From the NCBI GenBank assembly GCA_944323195.1, contig CALURR010000031.1, positions 1-53,523 on the forward strand: a stretch of DNA of 53,523 nt. Direction: 5' to 3'. Under the pieces are notes generated by a model that did not search any database, was not told where the DNA came from, and was given only the letters and a program-made list of their open reading frames with translations. The DNA is from Candidatus Gastranaerophilales bacterium. Lineage in GTDB: Bacteria > Cyanobacteriota > Vampirovibrionia > Gastranaerophilales > Gastranaerophilaceae. The position numbers were made by a program, and so were the translations under genes. Positions 34,611-42,523 of this stretch are shown in pieces (the stretch's first letter is position 1; each line of letters starts with the position of its first letter).

Positions 34611-35632
34611 AAAAAATATTGGTTTTTGGTGAAATAAATTTAGAAGATAATAAAATTGAACAAGTTACTTTTGAACTTATAAGTAAGGCGAAAAAACTTG
34701 TTTTTGAGGCTAATAATTTAAAAAAAGATGAACAATATTTTGTAGAGGTTGTTTTTGTTGCATCTTATTTGGTTGATGATGAAATCAAAAAAGCATACAA
34801 AGCCGGCGCCGATAAGGTTGTATTAATTAAAGACAGTGCTTTTGATGTTTTTTATTCAACTGTGTATGCTGATGCCTTTTTGGAATATTTTGAAAAAAAT
34901 CCGGCTGAAGTTATTTTATTCCCCGCTACCATAAAAGGTCGGGCTATTGCACCTAGAGTTACTGTCCAACTGGATACCGGTTTAGTTGCAGATTGCACAG
35001 AAGCTGAGTTTATTGTAAAAAATGACAAGTTGTATTTTGCTCCAACAAGGCCAACTTTTGGTTCTGAATTAATGGCGACAATTTTATCTAAAAAGGTTCC
35101 TTATTGTGCAACAATACGTTCAGGTGTTTTTAAGGCTGAATTTGTTTATTGCGATAATGGTGAATTTTTTGAATATACGCCAATTTCATACCATGAAGAT
35201 AGAATTAAACTGGTTCGTTCAATTGATGACAAGGAAAAAAATGTAGTTGATTTTTCGAACGCAAAAGTAGTTCTTTGCGGTGGATATGGTCTATATGCAA
35301 ATAAAAGTGATGAATATTACAAGAAGCTAAAAAAAATAGCAAAGATTACTGATTCTCATTTTGCGGTGACAAGAAAAGTTGTCGATTTTAATTTGGCGGA
35401 AGCAAAATATCAAATCGGGCAAACAGGTTCAACCACTGAAGCAAAATTATATGTTGCTTTTGGCGTTTCAGGAGCCATTCAACATATTCAAGGGATGAAA
35501 AATTCTAAAACAATCGTAGGTGTAAATATAGACGAAAATGCTGAAATTTTTAAGTATTGTGACTATAAAATAGTTGCTGATGCAAAAAAAGTTATAGATG
35601 ATTTATTGGCTTATTTTGATATTAAACAATAA
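34607..35632 (+). CDS. etfA: electron transfer flavoprotein alpha subunit
   Basis: The 341-residue protein has an N-terminal nucleotide-binding-like domain (about 1-200) and a C-terminal FAD domain (about 215-335). The FAD domain has KVVLCGGYGLY, a TRKVVDFN segment, IGQTGSTTEAKLYVAFGVSG, AIQHIQGMKNS and VGVNIDENAEIF. The usual SR of the FAD loop is TR here. It overlaps etfB by ATGA. The operon ends in a terminator-like hairpin at 35677-35703. The role is as an electron carrier with EtfB. Confidence 0.95.
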   Translation: MKKILVFGEINLEDNKIEQVTFELISKAKKLVFEANNLKKDEQYFVEVVFVASYLVDDEIKKAYKAGADKVVLIKDSAFDVFYSTVYADAFLEYFEKNPAEVILFPATIKGRAIAPRVTVQLDTGLVADCTEAEFIVKNDKLYFAPTRPTFGSELMATILSKKVPYCATIRSGVFKAEFVYCDNGEFFEYTPISYHEDRIKLVRSIDDKEKNVVDFSNAKVVLCGGYGLYANKSDEYYKKLKKIAKITDSHFAVTRKVVDFNLAEAKYQIGQTGSTTEAKLYVAFGVSGAIQHIQGMKNSKTIVGVNIDENAEIFKYCDYKIVADAKKVIDDLLAYFDIKQ

Positions 35633-35676
35633 AAAAAAGCCGTCATAAGGCGGCTACTAGACTTGGGGAGGAGGTT

Positions 35677-35710
35677 TTGAGAAGGAGTCTTGCTCCTTTT
35701 CAAATTTGTA
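35677..35710 (+). terminator. probable terminator of the SIS-etfBA operon
   Basis: An 11-bp stem (35677-35687 with 35693-35703, one G-T pair, 5-nt loop TCTTG) is followed by A/T-rich sequence. A smaller 7-bp hairpin (35719-35725 with 35729-35735) follows. The remainder of the 196-nt gap contains the promoter of the next gene. Confidence 0.6.
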
Positions 35711-35813
35711 TATTATTTTTTTCGTCAGACGAAAATTTCCCTTTAGATTTTTCTTCTTAAATTCCTCTAAATGTAGGAAATATAAAAAATGACTGATTTA
35801 AAACTGTCATATT

Positions 35814-35822
35814 TGCTAAAAT
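35814..35822 (+). promoter_or_regulatory. extended -10 of a leaderless promoter for the hydrolase-like gene
   Basis: TGCTAAAAT (TG-n-TAAAAT) ends 6 nt before the ATG at 35829. There is no ribosome binding site. The -35 is weak, as expected for an extended -10 promoter. Confidence 0.55.
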
Positions 35823-35828
35823 TAAATT

Positions 35829-36578
35829 ATGAAGAAAATATTTATTTTTGGCTTAATGATTTGTATGTTGTGTTTTTTAAATAGTGCGAATGCTGCAACA
35901 TCAAAGAAAAAGAAGCCAAAAACCAAACATAAGATAGAATTTGTAACAAAAGATAAGCATATTTTGGTTGGAGATTTGTATATTGCAAATCCTCCGACAA
36001 ATAAGCCTTTAGTTGTTATGCTGCATTCATTTTCCTTAAATGCACTGTGTTGGCAACCTATAGCTCAACAATTAAGATTGAAGGGCTATAATGTTTTGGC
36101 GATGGATTTAAGGGGACATTCGAGAAGTGTATATAATGAAAAATTAAAAATTAAATCGAGATTTAAATTTACAAATGATGATTGGCAAAAACTTCCTGAT
36201 GATGTTATTGAATCTATTGCTTATGTGAAATCTAATTATCCTAAGATAAATACAAATGATACAATTTTTGTTGGTGCAGATATTGGAGCAAGCGCCGGAA
36301 TTTTGGCAGGAAGTACTATGAAAAACAAGCCTTCGAAGTTTGTTATAATTTCTCCAATGCTTAATTTTAAAGGTTTGTATATTCCTATAAAAATTGCAAG
36401 TTATACTAATACTAAATTTTTAGTTATTTTGTCTAAAACAGATAAAATTTTGTTTAATTTTCATTCATCAGCAAAACCTGTTATTATAACGTATCCTAAG
36501 GGCGGACCAGGCAATCAGCTTTTAAAAGTTAACCCACAAAGCACTAATGATATTGTAAACTTTATTGTAAATAATTAA
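35829..36578 (+). CDS. secreted alpha/beta-hydrolase-fold protein, apparently inactive
   Basis: The 249-residue protein has a signal peptide (cut after SANA, about residue 22) followed by a Lys-rich stretch. The alpha/beta hydrolase fold is clear: PLVVMLHSFSLN (oxyanion strand), MDLRGHSRS, and the nucleophile elbow at VGADIGAS. The elbow residue is Asp (D151) where serine esterases have Ser. The expected C-terminal catalytic His is Pro (GGPGN, P227). An Asp nucleophile occurs in dehalogenases and epoxide hydrolases, but these also need the His. The protein is therefore probably non-catalytic, perhaps a binding protein. It is monocistronic, with a terminator at 36588-36622. Confidence 0.75.
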   Translation: MKKIFIFGLMICMLCFLNSANAATSKKKKPKTKHKIEFVTKDKHILVGDLYIANPPTNKPLVVMLHSFSLNALCWQPIAQQLRLKGYNVLAMDLRGHSRSVYNEKLKIKSRFKFTNDDWQKLPDDVIESIAYVKSNYPKINTNDTIFVGADIGASAGILAGSTMKNKPSKFVIISPMLNFKGLYIPIKIASYTNTKFLVILSKTDKILFNFHSSAKPVIITYPKGGPGNQLLKVNPQSTNDIVNFIVNN

Positions 36579-36587
36579 TTATATACA

Positions 36588-36622
36588 AAAATACACTTCT
36601 ATTTAATGGGGAAGTGTATTTT
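36588..36622 (+). terminator. terminator after the hydrolase-like gene
   Basis: A perfect 12-bp stem (36588-36599 with 36611-36622, 11-nt loop) ends in TTTT, 10 nt after the stop. It could also serve the convergent YitT-family gene. Confidence 0.7.
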
Positions 36623-36624
36623 AT

Positions 36625-36652
36625 TTGACAATACAGTGGTTTTTTCTATAAG
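36625..36652 (+). promoter_or_regulatory. consensus-like promoter pointing antisense into the yitT-like gene
   Basis: TTGACA (36625-36630), a 16-nt spacer, then TATAAG (36647-36652). This is one of the best -35/-10 pairs in the window, but no plus-strand gene follows. A transcript would run antisense to the 3' end of the YitT-family gene. In A+T-rich DNA it may be fortuitous. Confidence 0.3.
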
Positions 36653-36664
36653 ATTTATTCCACT

Positions 36665-37495
36665 TTAATTTTTTTTATAACGTTTTCCATACACTTCATG
36701 AACATTTTCGATAGTTATAAATGCGTCTTTGTCTATGCTTACAACAAGTTCTTTTAGTTTATAAAGTTCAATACGTGGTGCTATGCAATAAACCATTGTT
36801 TTTGGGTTTTTGCTGTATCCGCCTTGTGCGTCAAGGTATGTAACTGTTTTGTCCAGATTTTGTATAATGGCTTGACCTATTATTTTTCCTTTATCTGAGA
36901 TAATTCTGATTGATTTTTCTTCGCTTAAACCCTGAACTATCATATCTATTGCTTTATAAGCTACAACGTATGTTAAAGCTGAATACATTGCTTCTTCCCA
37001 GCCATATAGAAATCCTGCACAAGTAAAGATAAAAATATTTATAAACATTATTATTTCGCCAACCGAATATGGATATTTTTTGGATATTTTCATAGCCAAG
37101 ATTTCTGTTCCATCCATGCATGCATTGTTTTTTAGAACAATGCCAACCCCAATACCTAATATTGCGCCGCCAAAGCACGCAGACAATAGAAGATCATTTG
37201 TGATTGTTGGTATTTTATGACATGTATTTACAAAAAGCGCCAACATGCAAACACTATATGAGGCTCTGAGAATAAATTTTAATCCAAATTCATTTAGTGC
37301 AAGCATAACAAAAGGTATGTTTAACAAAACCAGAAAAATACCCAGATTTATTTTTGTTATATAACTTGCCATAATTGAAATGCCGACTATTCCACCATCA
37401 ATTATTTGGTTTGGAACTAAAAAACATTCAAGAGCAAAAGCCGCTAAAAATGCGCCAAATGTACATAGTAGTATATTAATAATTAAGTCTTTCAT
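36665..37495 (-). CDS. YitT/DUF2179-family membrane protein
   Basis: 276 residues from the ATG at 37495 (MKDLIINILLCTF). An in-frame upstream extension overlaps the divergent gene and has no support. There are five hydrophobic segments (about 1-170), including FGAFLAAFALECFLVPNQI and a GIVGISIMASYIT segment. A soluble C-terminal DUF2179 domain (about 185-276, KSIRIISDKGKII, YLDAQGGYS, VVSIDKDAFITI) follows. The architecture is typical of YitT. The family is widespread in Firmicutes and of uncertain function. It shares a 22-nt bidirectional promoter region with the lipoprotein gene. Confidence 0.9.
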   Translation of the reverse strand: MKDLIINILLCTFGAFLAAFALECFLVPNQIIDGGIVGISIMASYITKINLGIFLVLLNIPFVMLALNEFGLKFILRASYSVCMLALFVNTCHKIPTITNDLLLSACFGGAILGIGVGIVLKNNACMDGTEILAMKISKKYPYSVGEIIMFINIFIFTCAGFLYGWEEAMYSALTYVVAYKAIDMIVQGLSEEKSIRIISDKGKIIGQAIIQNLDKTVTYLDAQGGYSKNPKTMVYCIAPRIELYKLKELVVSIDKDAFITIENVHEVYGKRYKKN

Positions 37496-37517
37496 ATTTT
37501 TATGATAGAATAATTTT
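37496..37517. promoter_or_regulatory. bidirectional leaderless promoter, yitT-like and binding-lipoprotein genes
   Basis: On the minus strand TATCAT (37502-37507) lies 6 nt before the ATG at 37495. On the plus strand TGATAGAAT (-10 TAGAAT at 37506-37511, extended TG) lies 6 nt before the ATG at 37518. The two -10 boxes overlap by 2 nt in a gap of 22 nt. No ribosome binding sites fit. Confidence 0.6.
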
Positions 37518-38300
37518 ATGAAAAAGTATATATTCTTAATAATAATTTTACTTTTTTCCGCATTTATCATGAGCGGATGTATAAACAAAAAAGATAGAAC
37601 GTCAGATTTAGAAACCATAAAAAATAGAGGGTATTTAATTGTGGGAGTTAAGACAGATTCCCCTCCTTTTGGTTATTATAAAAATAATGAATTACAAGGA
37701 ATTGATGTTCAATTGTCTCAATATATTGCTGATAGTATTTTCGGGTTTGAATCTCCGCAGAATATTCAATTTGTTCCTGTTAATGCTCAAAATAGGATTG
37801 AAAAGCTTAATTCTAAAGAAGTTGATATTTTAGTTGCGACGTTAAGCGTTAACGAAAAAAGAAAACTTGTTGTTGATTTTTCTGTTCCTTATTTTGTGGC
37901 GAGTCAAAAGCTTATGGTTGCCAAGAATTCTAAAATAGCGGGACTCAATTATTTTAATAAAAATGGGAAATTAGTGGTTGTAATGGGTACAACCGGCGAA
38001 AAAATAGTTAGACTTGTTGTTCCTAACGCTTATATTATCGGTGCAAAAACATATTATGATGCTATTAAATATTTAAAAAATGGAAGTGCGGATGCTATTT
38101 TTGGAGATGATTGTATTTTATCCGGATTGAATAACGGTAAGTATAAAATAATAAATAGAGCATATTCAAGAGAATTTTATGCTGTTGCTGTACGTAAATC
38201 AGAACAATCTTGTGATTTATTGAACGAAATAAACTCTATAATTGCTTATGTTTTGGATGAGAAAAAGTTAATTCTTGTTAAGAAACTCTTAACATTTTAG
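37518..38300 (+). CDS. amino-acid-type ABC transporter substrate-binding lipoprotein
   Basis: The 260-residue protein has a lipoprotein signal peptide with lipobox IMSGC (C21). A periplasmic-binding-protein type 2 fold of the SBP_bac_3 family follows, with LIVGVKTDSPPFGYY, LQGIDVQLSQYIAD, VDILVATLSVNEKR and SVPYFVASQKLMV in order. A VVMGTTGEKIV segment and GSADAIFGDDC complete it. Homologues bind polar amino acids or act as sensor domains. No permease or ATPase gene is adjacent, so it is an orphan component. It ends with a short tail typical of the family. Confidence 0.88.
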   Translation: MKKYIFLIIILLFSAFIMSGCINKKDRTSDLETIKNRGYLIVGVKTDSPPFGYYKNNELQGIDVQLSQYIADSIFGFESPQNIQFVPVNAQNRIEKLNSKEVDILVATLSVNEKRKLVVDFSVPYFVASQKLMVAKNSKIAGLNYFNKNGKLVVVMGTTGEKIVRLVVPNAYIIGAKTYYDAIKYLKNGSADAIFGDDCILSGLNNGKYKIINRAYSREFYAVAVRKSEQSCDLLNEINSIIAYVLDEKKLILVKKLLTF

Positions 38301-38319
38301 TTAAAAATTTTTTTTCATC

Positions 38320-38325
38320 TATAAT
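38320..38325 (+). promoter_or_regulatory. -10 box for the pyrophosphatase-like operon
   Basis: TATAAT lies 35 nt before the ATG at 38360, with TTAGTT (38297-38302) at a 17-nt spacing as a weak -35. The leader has only a poor ribosome binding site (GATGTG just before the ATG). Confidence 0.45.
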
Positions 38326-38359
38326 ATTGTAGTAGAAGAAAGCAAATATGGATGTGTAG

Positions 38360-40465
38360 ATGGATAGAGATAAAGCAAAGCTTAAAATATTTTTTTGGTA
38401 TGCAATATTATGGGTTTTTTTACTTGTAGCACTCTACCTTAGTTATGGTGTTTATTTTCTTGATTTGTCATCTACTAAATCAAAATGGATTGCTCTTTTT
38501 TCTGGAGCTATAGCTTTATTGTTTTCTTCTTGTAAAATATGTGAAATTTCTTATAATAATTACAAATATGGTTCTTTGGATAAGATAATTGCTTATTTCT
38601 ATAATGGAGTTAGCTTGTTTTTTAAAAGAGAAAATAAGTTTTTATTTTTTATTGCTTTTTTTATTGCTGTGATATTATTAAAACCTTTAGGCATTTCTTT
38701 TGTCCTTTGTTATTTAATTGGGGTTGTGTTTGCTGTTTTTTGCGGATTTATTGCAAATTTTATTGCAACGCGCGCAGCGGCAAAAATTTCTAAAGGTAAC
38801 AACGTGTCATTAAATTCCGGATTTAAAATAGCATTTAATTCCGGTGTTGCAATAGCAATGGCCATTGTTGGTTTGGCGCTTATTCCTCTTGTTATTTTGT
38901 ATCATATTTATAAAGATTATTTAGTTATAGACGGGTTTGTTTTTGGTGTTGCTCTTGTGGTGTTGTTTTCAAGTGTAGGTGCTTCAATTACTAAAAAAGC
39001 AACGTCGGGCGCTATAGAGCTTGTTTCTCAATTAGAAAATGATATAGGGATTTATGATAAAAGAAATCCTTTATTACTTTTGTCAGGCATTACAAAAAGT
39101 ATTTTTAAGGTTAGCGCATTATCTTTAGATATGTTTTTATCTTTTTGCGCTGCTATTGTTGCATCAATGGCGGTTGGTGCAATGGCATTGAATTTAATGG
39201 GTGCTTTTTTGCCTTTAATAATTGCTTCAAGCGGGGTTTTTGCTTCTGTAATTGTGATTTTATTTATAAAAATGAATAAAATTAACAATCCCATTAAGGC
39301 TCTTTTTATATCCGGTTTTTGTACTATAGTATTATTTTGCATTTTTTCCTATTATGTAATTAATACTTGGTTAATGGGTGATTTGGGGTTATTTTATGCT
39401 ATTGCATTAGGTTCTATTAGCGGGTTTGTGATTTGTTTTATAAATGCAAATTATATTTTTGAAAAATTTAAAACTGTTAAAAATGTTGCTAATTCAGCAA
39501 TTGCAGGACTTTCTGCTTGTATTGTTCAAACTTTAAAAGAAGGATTTGTGGGTGTGTTTTTACCCACTATTGTTATAGCTTTTTCTATTGTTTTAGCTTT
39601 TTTCTTGGCAGATGGTTTAAAAGCGCCGCTTGTGGGGATTTATGGTATTACTATTGCAATTTTGGGCATGATTTCAACTTTTGGAATAATGATGTGCATT
39701 AATATTTTTGCTCTTGTTTCAAATGATATTGATATTGTTTCAAATACATATGAAATAGGCGAGGAAATCGAAAGAGACGCTAATATTGGTGCAATTGGGC
39801 AAATTGGCTATTATATCATTTCTCTTGGTAAAAATTTCTTAACTACTACAGGGATATTAACGGCTTTGTCGGTATTAATCGCATTTAGTGTTAGCGTTCA
39901 GTTAGAACAAATTGATATTATTAATCCTTATGTTCTTGCTTCATTGTTTTTGGGTGCTGCGCTGCCTTATCTTTATTGTTCCTTTATTTTAAGCGGTGTT
40001 TCTAAAACTGCTTCAAGACTTATATTGGAAGTTAAAAACCAGTTTAAGAAGTTTCCGCAAATTTTACGTTTTGAAATGCGCCCTGATTATGAAAAATGCG
40101 TTAGTGTTGCTGCTAATACTTCTTCTATTCAGATAATTTTCTATACAACAATGGTTGTGTTTGTATTTTTGTTTGTTGCATTGAAATTCGGCACTGAAGC
40201 ATTGGCGGGTTTTGTTTTTGGTGCAATTTTGACAGGCAGTGTGTTGTTGTATTCTTCAATAAATTCTGCAATTGTTTCAAAAGCGGCTAAAAAATATTTT
40301 AAAGATGAATTTATAAATGCACCTATTTCTTCTCAATATAGTGTTTTAGAACAAAATAACAGTATTTACTCGCTTTTAAAAGACTTAATTACACCTTGTT
40401 TGAGTTCTTTAATTAAGTTTCTTGCGATTTTGGCTTTAATTTTATCGCCTGTGTTTTTAAAGTAG
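38360..40465 (+). CDS. membrane-pyrophosphatase homologue lacking catalytic residues
   Basis: The 701-residue polytopic protein (about 15-16 hydrophobic segments) matches H+/Na+-pumping pyrophosphatase (HppA) in size and in segment order. Conserved framework: GVSLFFKREN (83-92) for GAxAFLxREY, AFNSGVAIAMAIVGL (158-172), LPYLYCSFILSGVSKTASR (535-553), EVKNQF (557-562), MRPDYEKC (573-580), SLGKNFLTTTGILTAL (488-503). The active site is erased. The KAADVGADLVGKVE motif is KATSGAIELVSQLE (213-226). DNVGDNVGD is SGITKSIFK (242-250). Near 454, SDNAGG is SNDIDI. GDTVGDPFKDTSG is NNSIYSLLKDLIT (666-678). Diphosphate hydrolysis seems impossible; a structural, regulatory or different transport role is inferred. 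It is first in an operon with yjbQ, an M24 peptidase and a methyltransferase. Confidence 0.85.
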   Translation: MDRDKAKLKIFFWYAILWVFLLVALYLSYGVYFLDLSSTKSKWIALFSGAIALLFSSCKICEISYNNYKYGSLDKIIAYFYNGVSLFFKRENKFLFFIAFFIAVILLKPLGISFVLCYLIGVVFAVFCGFIANFIATRAAAKISKGNNVSLNSGFKIAFNSGVAIAMAIVGLALIPLVILYHIYKDYLVIDGFVFGVALVVLFSSVGASITKKATSGAIELVSQLENDIGIYDKRNPLLLLSGITKSIFKVSALSLDMFLSFCAAIVASMAVGAMALNLMGAFLPLIIASSGVFASVIVILFIKMNKINNPIKALFISGFCTIVLFCIFSYYVINTWLMGDLGLFYAIALGSISGFVICFINANYIFEKFKTVKNVANSAIAGLSACIVQTLKEGFVGVFLPTIVIAFSIVLAFFLADGLKAPLVGIYGITIAILGMISTFGIMMCINIFALVSNDIDIVSNTYEIGEEIERDANIGAIGQIGYYIISLGKNFLTTTGILTALSVLIAFSVSVQLEQIDIINPYVLASLFLGAALPYLYCSFILSGVSKTASRLILEVKNQFKKFPQILRFEMRPDYEKCVSVAANTSSIQIIFYTTMVVFVFLFVALKFGTEALAGFVFGAILTGSVLLYSSINSAIVSKAAKKYFKDEFINAPISSQYSVLEQNNSIYSLLKDLITPCLSSLIKFLAILALILSPVFLK

Positions 40466-40474
40466 GGGGTTTGG

Positions 40475-40891
40475 ATGGGTGTTTTGACTGAAAAATTTAC
40501 AATTTCATCAAAAGGTTTTGATGATGTAATTGATATTACCTCAAGAGTTCAAAATATTGTATCAAGAATGGAAAAAAATACAGGTATAGTAAATATTTCT
40601 ACTGTTGCTTCAACAGCATCGATAATTACTTTGGATGATGAATTTAATCTTTCAAATGATTTTTCTATTTTGATGGAAAACATAGTTCCTTTAAATAGGG
40701 TTTATAAGCATGATTTAACTTGGCATGATGGCAACGCACATGCGCACTTAAAGGCATCAATTCTTGGAAATAGCATTACTTTGAGTGTAATTGATAAAAA
40801 AGCGGTTCTTAATTCTTATCAAAGAATAGTTTTGATTGATTTTGATAACAAGCCAAGTATAAGACAAATAATTGTTTCTGTTGTATATTAA
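40475..40891 (+). CDS. YjbQ-family protein (UPF0047)
   Basis: The 138-residue protein begins 9 nt after the pyrophosphatase-like gene with a G-rich ribosome binding site. Family motifs: FDDVIDITSRVQNIV, a GIVNISTVASTAS segment, NIVPLNRVYKHDLTWHD, GNAHAHLKASILGNSI, and a NSYQRIVLIDFDN end. The WHDGNxHxH signature is complete. The VASTAS segment corresponds to the GSTAA variant of the family and not to the HTTA variant. YjbQ proteins have weak thiamine-phosphate synthase activity in vitro and an unclear true role; trimers are known. The link to the membrane protein upstream is unexplained. Confidence 0.9.
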   Translation: MGVLTEKFTISSKGFDDVIDITSRVQNIVSRMEKNTGIVNISTVASTASIITLDDEFNLSNDFSILMENIVPLNRVYKHDLTWHDGNAHAHLKASILGNSITLSVIDKKAVLNSYQRIVLIDFDNKPSIRQIIVSVVY

Positions 40892-40903
40892 AAAGCGAGT
40901 AAT

Positions 40904-42523
40904 ATGAGTAGTTTAAAAGAGCAAATAAAATATTATAAAAATATATTAAAAGATGATGAAGTGCTTTTATTGAAATCAAAGGACTCTTTTTTTAAATGTC
41001 ACTATTTGGGTTCACCTTTGAATGTTTTGACAAATTTTTCAGGAACTGAAGGTGAGGCAATATTAGAAAAAAATGGTAAAATCACAATTTTTGTTGATAC
41101 AAGATACCATATTTTGGTTGAAAAGCAGGTTTTTAAAAATGTTTCGATTTATAAATTGGATTTAGGAGAAACATTTATAGAGGCATTTAAAAAGAGATAT
41201 AAAAAAAATACCATTATGCATGTTCCTTGTGATATTTCTTTAAAGGAATATTGGAACTTGGATAAGTATTTTGATTTACGAAAATATTGTTTAGATAAAA
41301 AGTATGATAAAAATTTAGAGCTGGATAACAAATCAAACTTGTTTTTGGTGGATTCTGGGATTGAAAAAAATGATTTTAATTTTAAAGTTCAAAAATTAAA
41401 AAAGATAAATCAAGATATTGAAAAAATGTTGATTTTTAATCTTGATGAAATTTCGTATTTAACAAATTTAAGAAGTTATCAAATGAGATATTCATCAAAT
41501 TTTCGTTCGATTTTATATTTGGATTTCAGTTCTTGTGAGTATATTTTGTTTTTGGATAAGATTCCCAAAATTAATATCAATGGTTTAAAATTCATGAAAT
41601 TAAAAGAGTTTCAAGGTTTTATTCAATCTATTAATTCTCAAATTCATGTAAATATAAATGAAATTACTCTTGAAAATTTCTTGGCAATTAAAAAAGTTAA
41701 AGAATTAAAACAAAACAATCTTTCGATTATATCTTCAATTAAGCCAAAAAGTGTTATAGAGCATATGATAGATGCTTCAAGAAGGACAGATTTGGCTATA
41801 TTGAATTTTAAAAAACAATTAAAAGAAGGGCTTAGCGAATTTGACTTGGTTCAAATTTTTGAAAATGAGCTTTCAAGACAGGGTGCTAAAATGCCTTCTT
41901 TTAAAACAATTCTTTCAATTGACGAAAATACTGCTTCTATCCATTATTCCAGCTATGACAAAAATAAACTATTAAAAAGCGAAAGCTTGTTGCTCTTAGA
42001 TTGCGGTGGGTATTTTGAAGGCGGTTATGCAACAGATATAACAAGAACTTTTTATTATGGCTCAAATCCTAAACAAATATATAAAACAATATACACAATG
42101 GTTTTGAAAGCGTTTTTTGCTTGCTATATTTCAGGCGAAACAAATGCCCGAAAATTAGATCTAATGGCAAGGGAAATATTAATGCCATATGAGAAAGATG
42201 GTTTTTATTTTAATCATGGCTTAGGTCATGGTATAGGTACTTCTGTCCATCAAAATCCGCCAAGACTTTCAATGAGTTCGGTTGATATAATTAAACCATA
42301 CCAGACTCATTCTATTGAGCCGGGGTTATACGGAAAAAGCAAAAATGAAAATCTTGAGTTTGGCGTAAGACTTGAAAATTGTGTTTATAGTGATATTAAT
42401 TATAAAAAACACACTTTGACAAAATTTCCTTTTGAGGAGGTTTTAATCGACTATAGTCTTTTAAATGACAGTGAGAAGAATGTTCTTCAAAATTGGCAAG
42501 AAGAATTTATGAAAGAAGTTTAA
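40904..42523 (+). CDS. Xaa-Pro aminopeptidase-like M24B metallopeptidase
   Basis: The 539-residue protein has a creatinase-like N-terminal region (about 1-290) and a pita-bread catalytic domain (about 290-500). All five dinuclear-metal ligands are present: D366 (LLLLDCGGYFEGGYATDITRT), D378, H442 (GLGHGIGTSVH), E472 (SIEPGLYG) and E491 (GVRLEN). The family removes N-terminal residues preceding proline. It has no signal peptide, so it is cytoplasmic. It is third in the operon after yjbQ (12-nt gap), and its stop abuts the ATG of the methyltransferase gene. Confidence 0.93.
   Translation: MSSLKEQIKYYKNILKDDEVLLLKSKDSFFKCHYLGSPLNVLTNFSGTEGEAILEKNGKITIFVDTRYHILVEKQVFKNVSIYKLDLGETFIEAFKKRYKKNTIMHVPCDISLKEYWNLDKYFDLRKYCLDKKYDKNLELDNKSNLFLVDSGIEKNDFNFKVQKLKKINQDIEKMLIFNLDEISYLTNLRSYQMRYSSNFRSILYLDFSSCEYILFLDKIPKININGLKFMKLKEFQGFIQSINSQIHVNINEITLENFLAIKKVKELKQNNLSIISSIKPKSVIEHMIDASRRTDLAILNFKKQLKEGLSEFDLVQIFENELSRQGAKMPSFKTILSIDENTASIHYSSYDKNKLLKSESLLLLDCGGYFEGGYATDITRTFYYGSNPKQIYKTIYTMVLKAFFACYISGETNARKLDLMAREILMPYEKDGFYFNHGLGHGIGTSVHQNPPRLSMSSVDIIKPYQTHSIEPGLYGKSKNENLEFGVRLENCVYSDINYKKHTLTKFPFEEVLIDYSLLNDSEKNVLQNWQEEFMKEV

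Noticed and set aside
37496..37618. N-terminal extension of the YitT-family protein
   Set aside because: It would overlap the divergent lipoprotein gene by about 100 nt, and the internal ATG at 37495 starts the normal first membrane helix.
40475..40891. Loss of the conserved histidine of YjbQ (HTTA replaced by ASTAS)
   Set aside because: A known subfamily has GSTAA in this place, and the WHDGNxHxH signature is intact, so no loss of function can be claimed.
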